The notes: generated from the sequence alone by a model not told the origin. 64,000 nt of DNA from Nonomuraea guangzhouensis (GCF_019396345.1 NZ_JAHKRM010000024.1:62001-126000); one strand, 5' to 3'; shown: positions 41,382 to 49,120, counted from the first letter of the stretch. A program made the numbers and translations.

Positions 41382-41920
41382 TAGGAGATGGCCCTGACGT
41401 AGCCACCCGCCCGGTCTGACTCGGCGACGACCGTGAGCAGCGTACTGACGGCCTCGCGCGCCCGGCCCGCGTTGTAGAGCGCCATGGCGTTGAACGTCCG
41501 CAGCCCCGCGTCGCCGGGGAACTCCGCCAGCCCCCGCTCGAACGTCTCCAGCGACTCCGCGACCCGCCCCAGCACCCGGTAGGTGCTGCCCAGCCCGAGG
41601 AAGGCGCCCAGCCGGTCCTCGGCGCTCAGCCCGTCACCCGCCAGCGCGCGTACGTAGAACGGCACCGCCTCGGCCTCCAGGCCGAGCGCGTCGTGCACCC
41701 ACGCGGCCTGATAGGCCACCTCGGCGTCCTCGGGATGCCGCGCCGCCAGAGCGACCAGGAGCTCGCGGGCCTCGTCCCGCTCGCCCGCCTCACGCAGCCC
41801 CACGGCCCGCGCCAGCTCCTCGCGCACGCCCACGGCCGACGCCAGTTCCTCGCGCACGCCCACAGCCTGCGCCAATTCCTCGCGCAGCCCCACGGCCGGC
41901 GCCAATTCATCGTCACGCAC
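41351..41920 (-). CDS. TPR-repeat protein with decapeptide repeats at the N-terminus
   Basis: 189 residues from GTG 41920. The first ~45 residues are four near-identical decads (A-V-G-x-R-E-E-L-A-x), encoded by exact 30-bp DNA units at 41793-41912. Then come tetratricopeptide-like helices ('EDAEVAYQAAWVHDALGLEAEAVPFYVRALA', 'LGAFLGLGSTYRVLGRVAESLETFERGLAEFP', 'TFNAMALYNAGRAREAVSTLLTVVAES'). It is a protein-interaction scaffold of unknown partner. It is divergent from the CooC-like ATPase; the frame is open far upstream, but only as a shadow. Confidence 0.8.
   Translation of the reverse strand: MRDDELAPAVGLREELAQAVGVREELASAVGVREELARAVGLREAGERDEARELLVALAARHPEDAEVAYQAAWVHDALGLEAEAVPFYVRALAGDGLSAEDRLGAFLGLGSTYRVLGRVAESLETFERGLAEFPGDAGLRTFNAMALYNAGRAREAVSTLLTVVAESDRAGGYVRAISYYAENLDETI
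41793..41912 (-). repeat. Four 30-bp tandem repeats in the TPR gene
   Basis: Units at 41793, 41823, 41853 and 41883 are contiguous and exactly 30 bp, differing by a few third-position changes. They encode the A-V-G-x-R-E-E-L-A-x decads. Confidence 0.9.
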
Positions 41921-41949
41921 GCGCTCAGTGTGCCATGATGAGCGTGACC

Positions 41950-41969
41950 TGAAACGGTAACGGTTTTCA
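41950..41969. promoter_or_regulatory. Inverted repeat between TPR and CooC-like genes
   Basis: TGAAAC (41950-41955) faces GTTTTCA (41963-41969) with one bulge. The right half, CGGTAACGGTTTTCA (41955-41969), agrees at most positions with the Zur-type pattern TGAAAAC-N-GTTTTCA. It is a shared operator for the divergent genes; the identity of the regulator is a guess. Confidence 0.4.
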
Positions 41970-41989
41970 TAATCATCAGGAGGGTGCTC

Positions 41990-42931
41990 GTGAGGGTGGC
42001 GTTCGTCGGGAAAGGCGGCAGCGGCAAGACGACGATGTCGGCGCTGTTCGCGAGATACGTGGCGAGCCAGGGCGGCCCGGTCGTGGCCGTGGACGCCGAC
42101 ATCAACCAGCACCTGGCCCTGGTGCTCGGGGTCGAGGAGCCGCCGGAACCGCTGGGCTCCCGGCTCACCGAGATCAAGGAGCTGCTGCGCGGCGACAACC
42201 CGCGCATCCTCTCGGCCCAGGCCATGGTCAAGACGACCCCGCCGGGCCGGGGCTCCCGGCTGCTCAGCTTCAAGGACCTGGCGACCAGCGAGTTCGCGGT
42301 CACCACGAGCGAGGGCATGCGGCTGATGGTGACCGGCCCCTTCAGCGCGGACGACCTGGGCGTGGCCTGCTACCACTCCAAGGTCGGAGCCGTCGAGCTG
42401 CTGCTCAACCACCTGGTGGACGGCCCGGGCGAATACGTGGTGGTCGACATGACGGCCGGGGCCGACTCGTTCGCCTCGGGGCTGTTCACCCGCTTCGACC
42501 TGACGTTCCTCGTCGCGGAGCCGACCAGGCAGGGCGTCAGCGTCTACCGGCAATATCGCGACTACGCCGCCGATCACGACGTGCCACTCGCCGTGATCGG
42601 CAACAAGGTGCACGGCCAGTCCGACGTCGACTTCCTGCACGACCAGGTGGGCGACGACCTGCTCACCTGGATGGACCACTCCTCCGCCGTCCGCGCCATG
42701 GAGCAGGGCCGCCGCTTCGCCCTCGACGACCTGGAGCCCGCCAACACCGACGCGCTGGCCATGCTGCTCAAACACCTCGACGCGCAGACCAAGGACTGGG
42801 TCCGATTCGGCCGCCAGGCCGAGGAGTTCCACCTGCGCAATGCCCGGTCCTGGGCCAACGCCAAGACCGGCCTCGACCTGGCCGACCAGATCGACCCGGA
42901 GTTCGTCTACGGCGGCTGCCCGACCACATGA
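41990..42931 (+). CDS. CooC/MinD-like P-loop ATPase
   Basis: 313 residues. Deviant Walker A 'VAFVGKGGSGKTTMSALFARYVASQGGPVVAVDADINQHLALVLG' at the N-terminus, 'YVVVDMTAGADSFASGLFTRFDLTFLVAEPTRQGVSVYRQYRDY' switch region and 'LAVIGNKVHGQSDVDFL'. This is COG3640-type, the family of nickel-insertion and metallocentre maturation ATPases. GTG 41990 is chosen because AGGAGG ends 6 bp before it; the earlier in-frame GTG at 41984 abuts the Shine-Dalgarno. No CODH or hydrogenase gene is present, so the client is unknown. Confidence 0.87.
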   Translation: MRVAFVGKGGSGKTTMSALFARYVASQGGPVVAVDADINQHLALVLGVEEPPEPLGSRLTEIKELLRGDNPRILSAQAMVKTTPPGRGSRLLSFKDLATSEFAVTTSEGMRLMVTGPFSADDLGVACYHSKVGAVELLLNHLVDGPGEYVVVDMTAGADSFASGLFTRFDLTFLVAEPTRQGVSVYRQYRDYAADHDVPLAVIGNKVHGQSDVDFLHDQVGDDLLTWMDHSSAVRAMEQGRRFALDDLEPANTDALAMLLKHLDAQTKDWVRFGRQAEEFHLRNARSWANAKTGLDLADQIDPEFVYGGCPTT

Positions 42932-43008
42932 CTGTCCCCTTCGGTCGTCTGGAAGCCCCCACCGAGTCCACCTAGCGTTCGAATCAATCCCCGTTGAGAG
43001 GAGACAGC

Positions 43009-43395
43009 ATGTCGCTGACCGTTCCGAACGATCTACTCGATCAGGCCAGAGCGGGCGAGGTCGACGACGCGGCGTTCGTCGCCTGCGTCCGCGACTCTCT
43101 GCCGTACGCCTGGTCGGTGATCAGCGAGCTGGTCCAGCACCGCGACAGGACCGGCGCCGACTTCGCCGACAACCAGGTGCCCCCACCGGACGAGGAGGCC
43201 CGCGGCCAGCTCCTGCGCTGCCTGGCCAGCGACTCGATGCGGGGCGCCCTGGAGCGCCACTTCGGCATCCGCCTGGCCTTCCAGAACTGCCATCGGGTGG
43301 CGGTGTTCTCACCGAAGGCCGCCGACGCGTTGCGAGAGTTCGTCACTCCACGCGCACAGATCCTCAACCAGAAACCCGAGCTGGTGGACTGCTGA
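43009..43395 (+). CDS. SCO5389-family conserved actinobacterial protein
   Basis: 128 residues from ATG 43009, preceded by GAGAGGAGA. The sequence is characteristic: 'DDAAFVACVRDSLPYAWSVISELV', 'FADNQVPPPDEEARGQLLRCLASDSMRGALERHFGIRLAFQNCHRVAVF', ending 'NQKPELVDC'. The family is widely conserved in actinomycetes and has no established function. A strong terminator follows. The family recognition is from memory of the conserved block. Confidence 0.85.
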   Translation: MSLTVPNDLLDQARAGEVDDAAFVACVRDSLPYAWSVISELVQHRDRTGADFADNQVPPPDEEARGQLLRCLASDSMRGALERHFGIRLAFQNCHRVAVFSPKAADALREFVTPRAQILNQKPELVDC

Positions 43396-43405
43396 TTCCC
43401 CCTGT

Positions 43406-43430
43406 GGCGGGCCGGTTCTCCCGGCCCGCC
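43406..43430 (+). terminator. Perfect 10-bp hairpin terminator
   Basis: GGCGGGCCGG (43406-43415), loop TTCTC, CCGGCCCGCC (43421-43430). It lies 10 bp after the SCO5389-family stop. Confidence 0.75.
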
Positions 43431-43440
43431 GCTTTACGTC

Positions 43441-43578
43441 TTACAAACCTAACAACGCTTCCACGTTTCTCATCGCGACAACGTTTGCTTCCACGTCATG
43501 TACGCGCACAATCCGCGCACCCTGATACACGCACATCGTGTTGTCCGCGATCGTTCCCTCTTTCAGTTCCGGGGTCTT
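43441..43578 (-). pseudogene. 3'-terminal scrap of a dihydropteroate synthase gene
   Basis: Minus-strand reading in one frame gives 'LKTPELKEGTIADNTMCVY' then 'QGARIVRVHDVEANVVAMRN' and 'VEALLGL' before TAA at 43441-43443. 'GARIVRVHDVEA-V-A-R' matches the conserved last strand and helix of DHPS (FolP), which carries the Arg and His near the substrate. No upstream FolP sequence is present, so only the last ~45 codons survive. 43579-43674 shows nothing recognisable. Confidence 0.55.
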
Positions 43579-43674
43579 CAGGCATGTCGGCCACGTCAGA
43601 TGCACTGCCTCGGTGCCACCGGTCTGAGCGGGCGGTGGCCGCCGATGAGTCGGTGTGGGTGGTGATCTTCCCCG

Positions 43675-44214
43675 TCAAATCCGCGTGTTGAAGCTTCTTG
43701 CCGCCAGATCACGGACGTAGCAGCTGAGCTGGGTGCCGTCCGGAGCTTGGATCTGTGTGACGTAGCGGAAGCCGGCCCGCTGTGCGACGGCGACGGACGC
43801 GGCATTCTCCGGTTCCACCCTGATCACTCCCTGCGTCACCCCTTGTGTGGCTGCATATTGGCAAACCAGGTGGACCGCACGGGTTGCGAGGCCCCGACCC
43901 CGCCATTTCGGGTAGAGCCCGTAGGCGATGTTCACCTGGCCGTCGGCCAAGTCCTCCAGCCCGAACCGCAGGTCAATGGTGCCCACCAGGGCCGCCTGGG
44001 TGTCGACATGGATCCCGAAGGCGCGCAGCGGACCGTCGTCGCTCCACTGTTGCATGCACTTTCGAATGTATGCCTCGGTTCCAGCTCGAGTGCTCGGGCC
44101 CCCGTTGAGCCACCACACCAGTTGATCGTCCTCGCCAGCCAGGTGCGCATCCAGGTCATCCAGACACAGCGGCGACAAAGTTACGACGCCGTCCGACAAT
44201 TGCGAGTCGCTCAT
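43675..44214 (-). CDS. GNAT-family N-acetyltransferase
   Basis: 179 residues of the RimJ/RimL-like GNAT type: 'TLSPLCLDDLDAHL', 'AFGIHVDTQAALVGTIDLRFG', acetyl-CoA motif 'YGLYPKWRGRGLATRAVHLVCQYA' (R-G-R-G-L-A) near residue 105, and 'IRVEPENAASVAVAQRAGFRYV'. The substrate is unknown. It sits between two gene scraps in the degraded 43.4-44.5 kb stretch and has slightly lower GC than its neighbours, suggesting acquisition. Confidence 0.85.
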   Translation of the reverse strand: MSDSQLSDGVVTLSPLCLDDLDAHLAGEDDQLVWWLNGGPSTRAGTEAYIRKCMQQWSDDGPLRAFGIHVDTQAALVGTIDLRFGLEDLADGQVNIAYGLYPKWRGRGLATRAVHLVCQYAATQGVTQGVIRVEPENAASVAVAQRAGFRYVTQIQAPDGTQLSCYVRDLAARSFNTRI

Positions 44215-44215
44215 C

Positions 44216-44413
44216 TGCCAACTAGTAGTTTGTCCAGAACCTCACCGGCAACCGGATATCGAAACGTCGCTTGGTCGTCCGCAGAAGACCTACGTCGGCC
44301 GGGTCGCCTTGTACTTGTCGTACTGCCTGGAGCACGGAGTCGACGAGAACACCAGCCTGCTCACCCTGATCTCAGACCTGGAGGCCCGGCTCGCCGAGCC
44401 GACATCAGGCTGA
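44216..44413 (+). pseudogene. Orphan 3' gene fragment, family unknown
   Basis: An open frame without a start codon ends at TGA 44411. Its last part 'GRPQKTYVGRVALYLSYCLEHG' is cited here only by its key residues (G-R-P-Q-K-T-Y ... L-Y-L-S-Y-C-L-E-H-G), followed by 'VDENTSLLTLISDLEARLAE' and 'PTSG'. It has the codon bias and helical look of a real C-terminus. I do not recognise the family. No other gene is visible in 44215-44459. Confidence 0.3.
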
Positions 44414-44459
44414 CCAGGACAAACTTCGCGTCGTGGACAGGAGGAGGAACACCCGCTGG

Positions 44460-44813
44460 CTAGACGTCGTCCGGGTGGATGAGTCTCCCCGAAGCGAACA
44501 GCGCATTTTCTGGCCTCCATCCCTGGCAGTAGTCCGGGTCGTCGACGAACTGCAGCGTCAGGGACCGAACATGCAGGCACGGCCATGCTTCGACGTTGAT
44601 GTCGTTGCCGAACCCTCCTTGGGGGATCTGCGAGCAGGCGCAGCACCCCGTGAACCACAGTCCTCGCTGCTCCACACGGCCGCCGCCCGAGAAGATATAT
44701 GGGGCGCACATTCGCCGGGGCTCATGGACGACGAGCCGCTCAAACCCCGCCTCATCCAGCCGCTTCAGCAGAAAATCGAGCAGCTCCTCCACAAACGGCC
44801 CAAAGCGCGCCAC
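44460..44813 (-). CDS. DUF6221-like small protein
   Basis: 117 residues: N-terminal helix 'VEELLDFLLKRLDEAGF', a middle with several cysteines ('RRMCAP', 'WFTGCCACSQIP') and a C-terminal 'PCLHVRSLTLQFVDDPDYCQGWRPE', which resembles the 'LR-LALPYADHPDYR-EWRP' ending of actinobacterial DUF6221 proteins. These often lie near XRE-DUF397 and anti-sigma-like genes, as here. The role is unknown; the match is partial. Confidence 0.5.
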   Translation of the reverse strand: MARFGPFVEELLDFLLKRLDEAGFERLVVHEPRRMCAPYIFSGGGRVEQRGLWFTGCCACSQIPQGGFGNDINVEAWPCLHVRSLTLQFVDDPDYCQGWRPENALFASGRLIHPDDV

Positions 44814-44895
44814 TTCGGCATCATCCCATCAGGTCCATGGTGGCCGACCCGCCCCGGTGGAGCGCCCTTGCGCTGGACGCCCGATGATCTCCACG

Positions 44896-45204
44896 TCATC
44901 TCGCGTTCCCCGTCAGTAGCGCGTCCCACATGGCATTTGCCGCATGGAGGGACCAGCGATCACTCTCGTGAATGACGCCCTTCCCACCTCGGAGAGCCGT
45001 CCGGCGGATGAAGCGCAACCCGCCGAGCGCGACCAGTTCGTAAACGACCTCTTCGCAGTCGCAGGTCCACCGCAAGACCCGCCCGGGCGGCTCGCCCCCG
45101 CGCGGAGGGTGCCATGCCAGCCGGTCGTAGTGCGACTGCGCAGCTGGGATGTGAGGTGCCATGCGATGAGGGGGAAACGGCCACTGACTCATCACCCAAC
45201 TCAT
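44896..45204 (-). CDS. Small conserved hypothetical protein
   Basis: 102 residues with His/Pro-rich N-terminus, 'VLRWTCDCEEVVYELVALGGLRFIRRT' and 'DRWSLHAANAMWDALLTGNAR'. Proteins of this look recur beside anti-sigma-like kinases and DUF397 genes in Streptosporangiaceae (from memory). Its start overlaps the stop of the upstream HATPase gene by 4 bp, so the two are translationally coupled. No function is known. Confidence 0.6.
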   Translation of the reverse strand: MSWVMSQWPFPPHRMAPHIPAAQSHYDRLAWHPPRGGEPPGRVLRWTCDCEEVVYELVALGGLRFIRRTALRGGKGVIHESDRWSLHAANAMWDALLTGNAR

Positions 45205-45674
45205 CCCCTCACCTCATGCCCGGTGTACGCGGCCCCGACCGTCACGCCTTCCCCGGCGCAGCCAGGCGCGGCCTGACCCGTGAACGTCTCCGCCCAGACC
45301 GCGCGCTGTCCCGCACCCAACAGGCGCACGCCCCATCTGAGGGAGACCTGCTCGACCAGCCACAAACCCCGCCCATGACAGTCGTCACCGCCGGACACCC
45401 GCGCTCGAGGGACCGTGTCCGCCCCGTCATCGGTCACCTCAACGCGAACGATCTCGGCATCAACGGCGACGACCTCCACCGTCACCACCCCGCCATGCAA
45501 CCCGGAAGCGGTGTGGATCAGCGCGTTGGTAATCAACTCGCTGACGATCAACCGCACATCCTCCACGACCCGATGCCCTGCCGCGGCCAGCATCGCCCCG
45601 ACGCAGTGACGAGCCACCGCCACCGACTGCGCCACCCCCGGCAACACGACTTCACCAAGAAACCGCTCCTCCAC
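45201..45674 (-). CDS. RsbW-like HATPase (anti-sigma-factor kinase family)
   Basis: 157 residues from GTG 45674. HATPase_c_2 features: 'VVEDVRLIVSELITNALIHTAS' (N-box), 'VRVEVTDDGAD' and 'HGRGLWLVEQVSLRWGVRLL' (G-box). Such single-domain kinases are very numerous in actinomycetes. No sigma factor is adjacent, but the XRE-DUF397 pair lies divergently upstream, a frequent combination. It is coupled to the small protein downstream. Confidence 0.82.
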   Translation of the reverse strand: MEERFLGEVVLPGVAQSVAVARHCVGAMLAAAGHRVVEDVRLIVSELITNALIHTASGLHGGVVTVEVVAVDAEIVRVEVTDDGADTVPRARVSGGDDCHGRGLWLVEQVSLRWGVRLLGAGQRAVWAETFTGQAAPGCAGEGVTVGAAYTGHEVRG

Positions 45675-46098
45675 CGCGCCACCTCCCAGACCCGCGTAGC
45701 CGCGTCAACGTCGTACGCACCCACCAACCCCGACCGCGCCCCCAGGTGAAGATCCACCGCTTCCCCCTGAAGGCTGCCCTCACGTACGGAGAACCCCGCG
45801 CCCGTGCCGGACGGACCGAACGAGACGCCGTCCACACAATCACCGCCGCATTCCTGGGGCCATCCATCCGAGATCTTGGCCTGTCACGATAACCCCAGTC
45901 ATATGACCGAATTGTCCATTCACCGTCAAGGCCACACTTAGAACTAACGCCTTGCGCTTCCAGAATGCCTGCGAAGAAACTTGTGTAGTAGACGAAAGCG
46001 GCGCACAATCGGGGCCCAAAACACCCCCACGAGAGGGGCTAACTGTCAATACTTGTCAAAGATCTGTCGCGCTGAGGAGACACAAGGGGAGGACGAAC
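45675..46098. other. Intergenic region between divergent HATPase and XRE genes
   Basis: No convincing gene. A minus-strand frame from GTG 45835 runs into the HATPase gene and has unremarkable codon use. 45880-46090 is AT-richer than its surroundings and contains three spaced TGTC elements at 46049-46072 (TGTCAATACTTGTCAAAG...), a possible XRE operator and promoter for the gene at 46099. Confidence 0.4.
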
Positions 46099-46926
46099 AT
46101 GGCCAACGATCTTGACCCACGCCTGACGGCAGCTCAGCGCTTTGGCAAGGAGCTCGCCCGCGTTCGCAAAGAGGCGAACATGACACAAATCAGACTCGGC
46201 AAACACCTGGGCTGCTCGTCATCGCTCATAGCGCATCTCGAAAAAGGTGACAGGACCCCGAAGCTCGACCTTGCCGCAGGGTGTGACGAGATCTTCGGGA
46301 CAGGTGACCGGTTCAAACGACTATGCCGCAATATCACCTCTCCCACCGGTCCCGACTGGTACATCCGTTGGACAGAGGAAATCGAGCCCTACGCACGGGT
46401 GCTCCGAAGTTGGGACCCCCTCCAGATTCCCGGCATCCTCCAGACGGAGGCATACGCGCGAGCCGTCTTTCGCGGTGGCCTATTCACTTCCGAGCAGGAC
46501 ATACAAGACAAGGTTGATGCCCGTATGCGGCGTAGGGGCATCCTCCTACGAGACAAGTCGCCCACCTTGCTCGTACTCCTGGACGAATGGGTGCTTCGTC
46601 GCCCCATCGACGGCGCCAAGGTTATGGAGGAGCAGCTTGATTACCTGCTCACCGCCGGGGAACTCCCCAACGTGACGATACAGATCGTCCCCTATGACAC
46701 CACTTGCACGACAGGCTTGATGTCCGCATTCATGATTGCCGAGCTTTCCGACGCCCCGACCACTGTCTCAGTAGACTCCGCAGCAAAGGCGGAAGTCTCT
46801 GCAGATCATAAACTCGTTTCTCTGATCTGGGACATCTATGACAAACTACGCACAGAGGCGCTCCGCCCCGGTCCGTCTCTACAGATGATCAAGGAAGCGC
46901 GGAACCAATGGAAGCAGCAGACCTGA
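46099..46926 (+). CDS. XRE-family regulator with DUF5753 domain
   Basis: 275 residues from ATG 46099 (GGGGAGG upstream). N-terminal HTH_XRE 'AAQRFGKELARVRKEANMTQIRLGKHLGCSSSLIAHLEKGDRTPKLDLA' (about 10-60), then the DUF5753 sensor-like domain ('WYIRWTEEIEPYARVLRSWDPLQIPGILQTEAYARAVFRGG', 'LLDEWVLRRPIDGAKVMEEQLDYLL'). This is the classic first half of an XRE-DUF397 pair as in WhiJ/BldB-type developmental loci. Lower third-position GC than neighbours. It overlaps the DUF397 gene by 19 bp. Confidence 0.92.
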   Translation: MANDLDPRLTAAQRFGKELARVRKEANMTQIRLGKHLGCSSSLIAHLEKGDRTPKLDLAAGCDEIFGTGDRFKRLCRNITSPTGPDWYIRWTEEIEPYARVLRSWDPLQIPGILQTEAYARAVFRGGLFTSEQDIQDKVDARMRRRGILLRDKSPTLLVLLDEWVLRRPIDGAKVMEEQLDYLLTAGELPNVTIQIVPYDTTCTTGLMSAFMIAELSDAPTTVSVDSAAKAEVSADHKLVSLIWDIYDKLRTEALRPGPSLQMIKEARNQWKQQT

Positions 46927-47138
46927 GCGACATTGACTTGTCCGGGGCCATCTGGCGGAAGAGTTCCCGGTCCGGCTCAAACGGCGGCCAGTGCGTCGAG
47001 GTCGCAAGCAACATCCCCGGAATCGTCGCCGTCCGCGACAGCAAGGACCGTGGCGGCCCCGCACTCACCTTCACACCCGGCGAGTGGAGAGCCTTCCTGG
47101 GCGGCGTCAAAGACGGCGAATTCGACCAACTCGGCTGA
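46908..47138 (+). CDS. DUF397 small protein
   Basis: 76 residues: 'GAIWRKSSRSGSNGGQCVEVASN' and 'VAVRDSKDRGGPALTFTPGEWRAFLGGVKDGEFD' are the DUF397 signature. The start lies inside the 3' end of the XRE gene in another frame, so the two are coupled. In characterised pairs the small protein modulates its XRE partner, and a toxin-antitoxin-like relation has been proposed for some. Confidence 0.92.
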   Translation: MEAADLSDIDLSGAIWRKSSRSGSNGGQCVEVASNIPGIVAVRDSKDRGGPALTFTPGEWRAFLGGVKDGEFDQLG

Positions 47139-47170
47139 CTGCACCCGGCAGCGCGACTCTCATCTTCCAC

Positions 47171-48154
47171 TCAGCCGCTGACCTGCGGCAACACCTCTGC
47201 GCCCAGGCGGTGGATGTTCTCCAAGGTGCGCCGGTGGTCGCCCATACCCTCGACCATGAGGATGAGGTGCTGGATCCCCGTCGCTTCCGACGTGCGCATG
47301 ATGGACTCCACGCATCGGTCCGGCGAGCCGACCGGGTGGACGCTGGTCAGAAAGTCCACATATGCCGAAATATCCCGCGATGGTGGTTCTCTGTTGTCCA
47401 CCGGGATGTAGCCGGCGAGGCCGGGCTTCAGCCAGCGCGGCAAGGACTCCTTCAGGTCGTTTCGGGCTTCGGCCGTGGAGTCCGCCACGTGGGCGACGGC
47501 CGCTGCCATGTGAGGGGCTTGAGCCGTTCCCCCGTGAGACTCATACATGGCGATCATCGAGTTCTTCTGCTGGTCGTCGATGTGCATGCCGAGCAGCATC
47601 GGGAGGTCGCGGGTCGCGGCCAGTTCCACGGTCGGCGGCGAGGTGCACGCCACGACCGGGCGCAGCCTGGTCGGCGGCACCAGCGGGACTTCGCGGAAGC
47701 TGAAGAACTCCCCCGCCGCCGACACCCGCCCACCCGAGAGCGCGCCCAGCAGTACGTCCAGCGACTCCTCGAAGCCTCGCTCGAAGCGCTCCAGCCCGGT
47801 GCCGAACACTTCCAGGTCCACCCACGGGCCGCCCCTGCCGACGCCCAGCGTGAACCGGCCGCCCGACAGGTGGTGCAGCATGGCTGCCTGTTCAGCCAAA
47901 GCAACCGGGTGCTGGGTGGACAGGACGCTCACTGCGGTGCCGACGCCGATGCGGCTGGTCCGCCCGATCGCCACGGCCGCCAGTGTGGTGGCCGAAGGGC
48001 AGACGCCATACGACATGAAATGGTGCTCGGCGATCCAGGCATCGGCAAACCCGGCCTCTTCGGCGGCCACGATGAGCTCAAGGGCATTCGCCAGCACATG
48101 CTCTGATTTCTGGTCCGGAAATTGGGCCACGATCAGAAAGATCCCGATTCGCAC
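47171..48154 (-). CDS. LLM-class (luciferase-like) flavin-dependent oxidoreductase
   Basis: 327 residues from GTG 48154. TIM-barrel signatures 'RIGIFLIVAQFPDQ', 'LELIVAAEEAGFADAWIAEHHFMSYG', 'VGTAVSVLSTQHPVALAEQAAMLHHLSGGRFTLGVGRGG'. It uses FMN or F420 as cofactor; actinomycetes commonly use F420. The substrate is unknown. The 5' end overlaps nothing real. Beyond it, 48155-48614 holds only an antitoxin scrap and a terminator. Confidence 0.87.
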   Translation of the reverse strand: MRIGIFLIVAQFPDQKSEHVLANALELIVAAEEAGFADAWIAEHHFMSYGVCPSATTLAAVAIGRTSRIGVGTAVSVLSTQHPVALAEQAAMLHHLSGGRFTLGVGRGGPWVDLEVFGTGLERFERGFEESLDVLLGALSGGRVSAAGEFFSFREVPLVPPTRLRPVVACTSPPTVELAATRDLPMLLGMHIDDQQKNSMIAMYESHGGTAQAPHMAAAVAHVADSTAEARNDLKESLPRWLKPGLAGYIPVDNREPPSRDISAYVDFLTSVHPVGSPDRCVESIMRTSEATGIQHLILMVEGMGDHRRTLENIHRLGAEVLPQVSG

Positions 48155-48211
48155 CCCACCGATGATGACCGATTCCCGGAGCACGGGACACCGCTCAGGG
48201 CTACGTACCAG

Positions 48212-48289
48212 AGAAGGCAGGTCACCGTCCCGGCCCCGCTCAGGGGGAAGTACAACCTGGGCGAAGGCGACGAGGTGGAGGTCGTCGAC
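48212..48289 (+). pseudogene. AbrB/MazE-type antitoxin remnant
   Basis: The translated core 'RRQVTVPAPLRGKYNLGEGD' then 'EVEVVD' is the SpoVT/AbrB swapped-hairpin motif (QVT-PAxLRxxLxLxxGDxVE). The open frame (48122-48361) has an unrelated N-terminus overlapping the LLM gene and no toxin gene follows. It is a stranded DNA-binding domain. Confidence 0.5.
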
Positions 48290-48555
48290 ACTCTGCGGAT
48301 CACCCGGAGCGACGACACCCTGACCCGGGGCGAGCCGCCGTCCGCTCCTACCGCCTGCTGACCCGCCACGCGCACCACTTCCGCACCTACCTCCCAGAGT
48401 CGAGTTGGTCTGCCCCGACCAAGCGCCTGTGTCACATCTCAACTGTTGATCTTGCTTGTGGTGACGGTGCGTTATTACTGAGTTGATGAGCCGTCCGCGC
48501 AGTGGGTTGCGCGGGTGTCGCGCGAAAACCGTTCGTCCACGTGTAGGTCATGAGC

Positions 48556-48597
48556 CGGGCGGCCCGGGGCGCTGCCATCGCCGATCAGGGCCGCCCG
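48556..48597 (-). terminator. Hairpin downstream of the SnoaL-like gene
   Basis: CGGGCGGCCC (48556-48565) pairs perfectly with GGGCCGCCCG (48588-48597) across a 22-base loop, 18 bp beyond the stop on the minus strand. Confidence 0.6.
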
Positions 48598-48614
48598 TGA
48601 TTGAACTCCTCGGG

Positions 48615-48983
48615 TCAGCGGTAGTCGTTCTCCTTCAGTTCGATGACCCAGGCACGACGCTCGGCGATCTTGCCGTCGCGCATGACGAACACCTCCGCCA
48701 TAGACATGCGCATCTCGCCGCCAGCGACTCGCTTCACCGTCCCGGTGAGTTCCGCCATGACGACATCGCCCTGCTCGACCATGCGCACGACCTCCAGGTG
48801 AGGAGGATCGATGAGTCCGGGCGGGCCGTCGATGGCCTTGTCGTAGGCGTCTTTGCCGGTCAGATGGAAGGCGCCGAAGACGGTCCACTCGATGTCGTCG
48901 GTCAGGCAGGACAGGATCTGCTCGTGATCGTTCTTACGGAAACCGTCCAGGTAGGTGTTGACGGTCTCGATGTTCCGTGACAT
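48615..48983 (-). CDS. SnoaL-like/NTF2-fold protein
   Basis: 122 residues from ATG 48983 (AAGGAG upstream). NTF2-like pattern: 'IETVNTYLDGFRKNDHEQILSCLTDDIEWTVFGAFHLTGKDAYDKAIDGP', 'VRMVEQGDVVMAELTGTVKRVAGGEMRMSMAEVFVMRDGKIAERRAWVIEL'. It may be a small-molecule isomerase, hydrolase or binding protein; nothing nearby shows the substrate. It lies between two relics (AbrB scrap and IS481 remnant). Confidence 0.85.
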   Translation of the reverse strand: MSRNIETVNTYLDGFRKNDHEQILSCLTDDIEWTVFGAFHLTGKDAYDKAIDGPPGLIDPPHLEVVRMVEQGDVVMAELTGTVKRVAGGEMRMSMAEVFVMRDGKIAERRAWVIELKENDYR

Positions 48984-49120
48984 GGCTACTCCTTCGAATC
49001 GGGGGCCGTCCGGGGAGGCGCCGCCGTGCGAACCGGCGGTCCCCCGCGGGTAGGTCGGAGCGGCCAGAGCGTTCTCGACATCACTTCGACAACTAACCCT
49101 GAACACCAGCATCCACACCG

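Noticed and set aside
45548..45835. Minus-strand 95-codon frame overlapping the RsbW-like gene
   Set aside because: Weak ribosome site, no recognisable family, and most of its length lies out of frame inside the HATPase gene. Left as intergenic.
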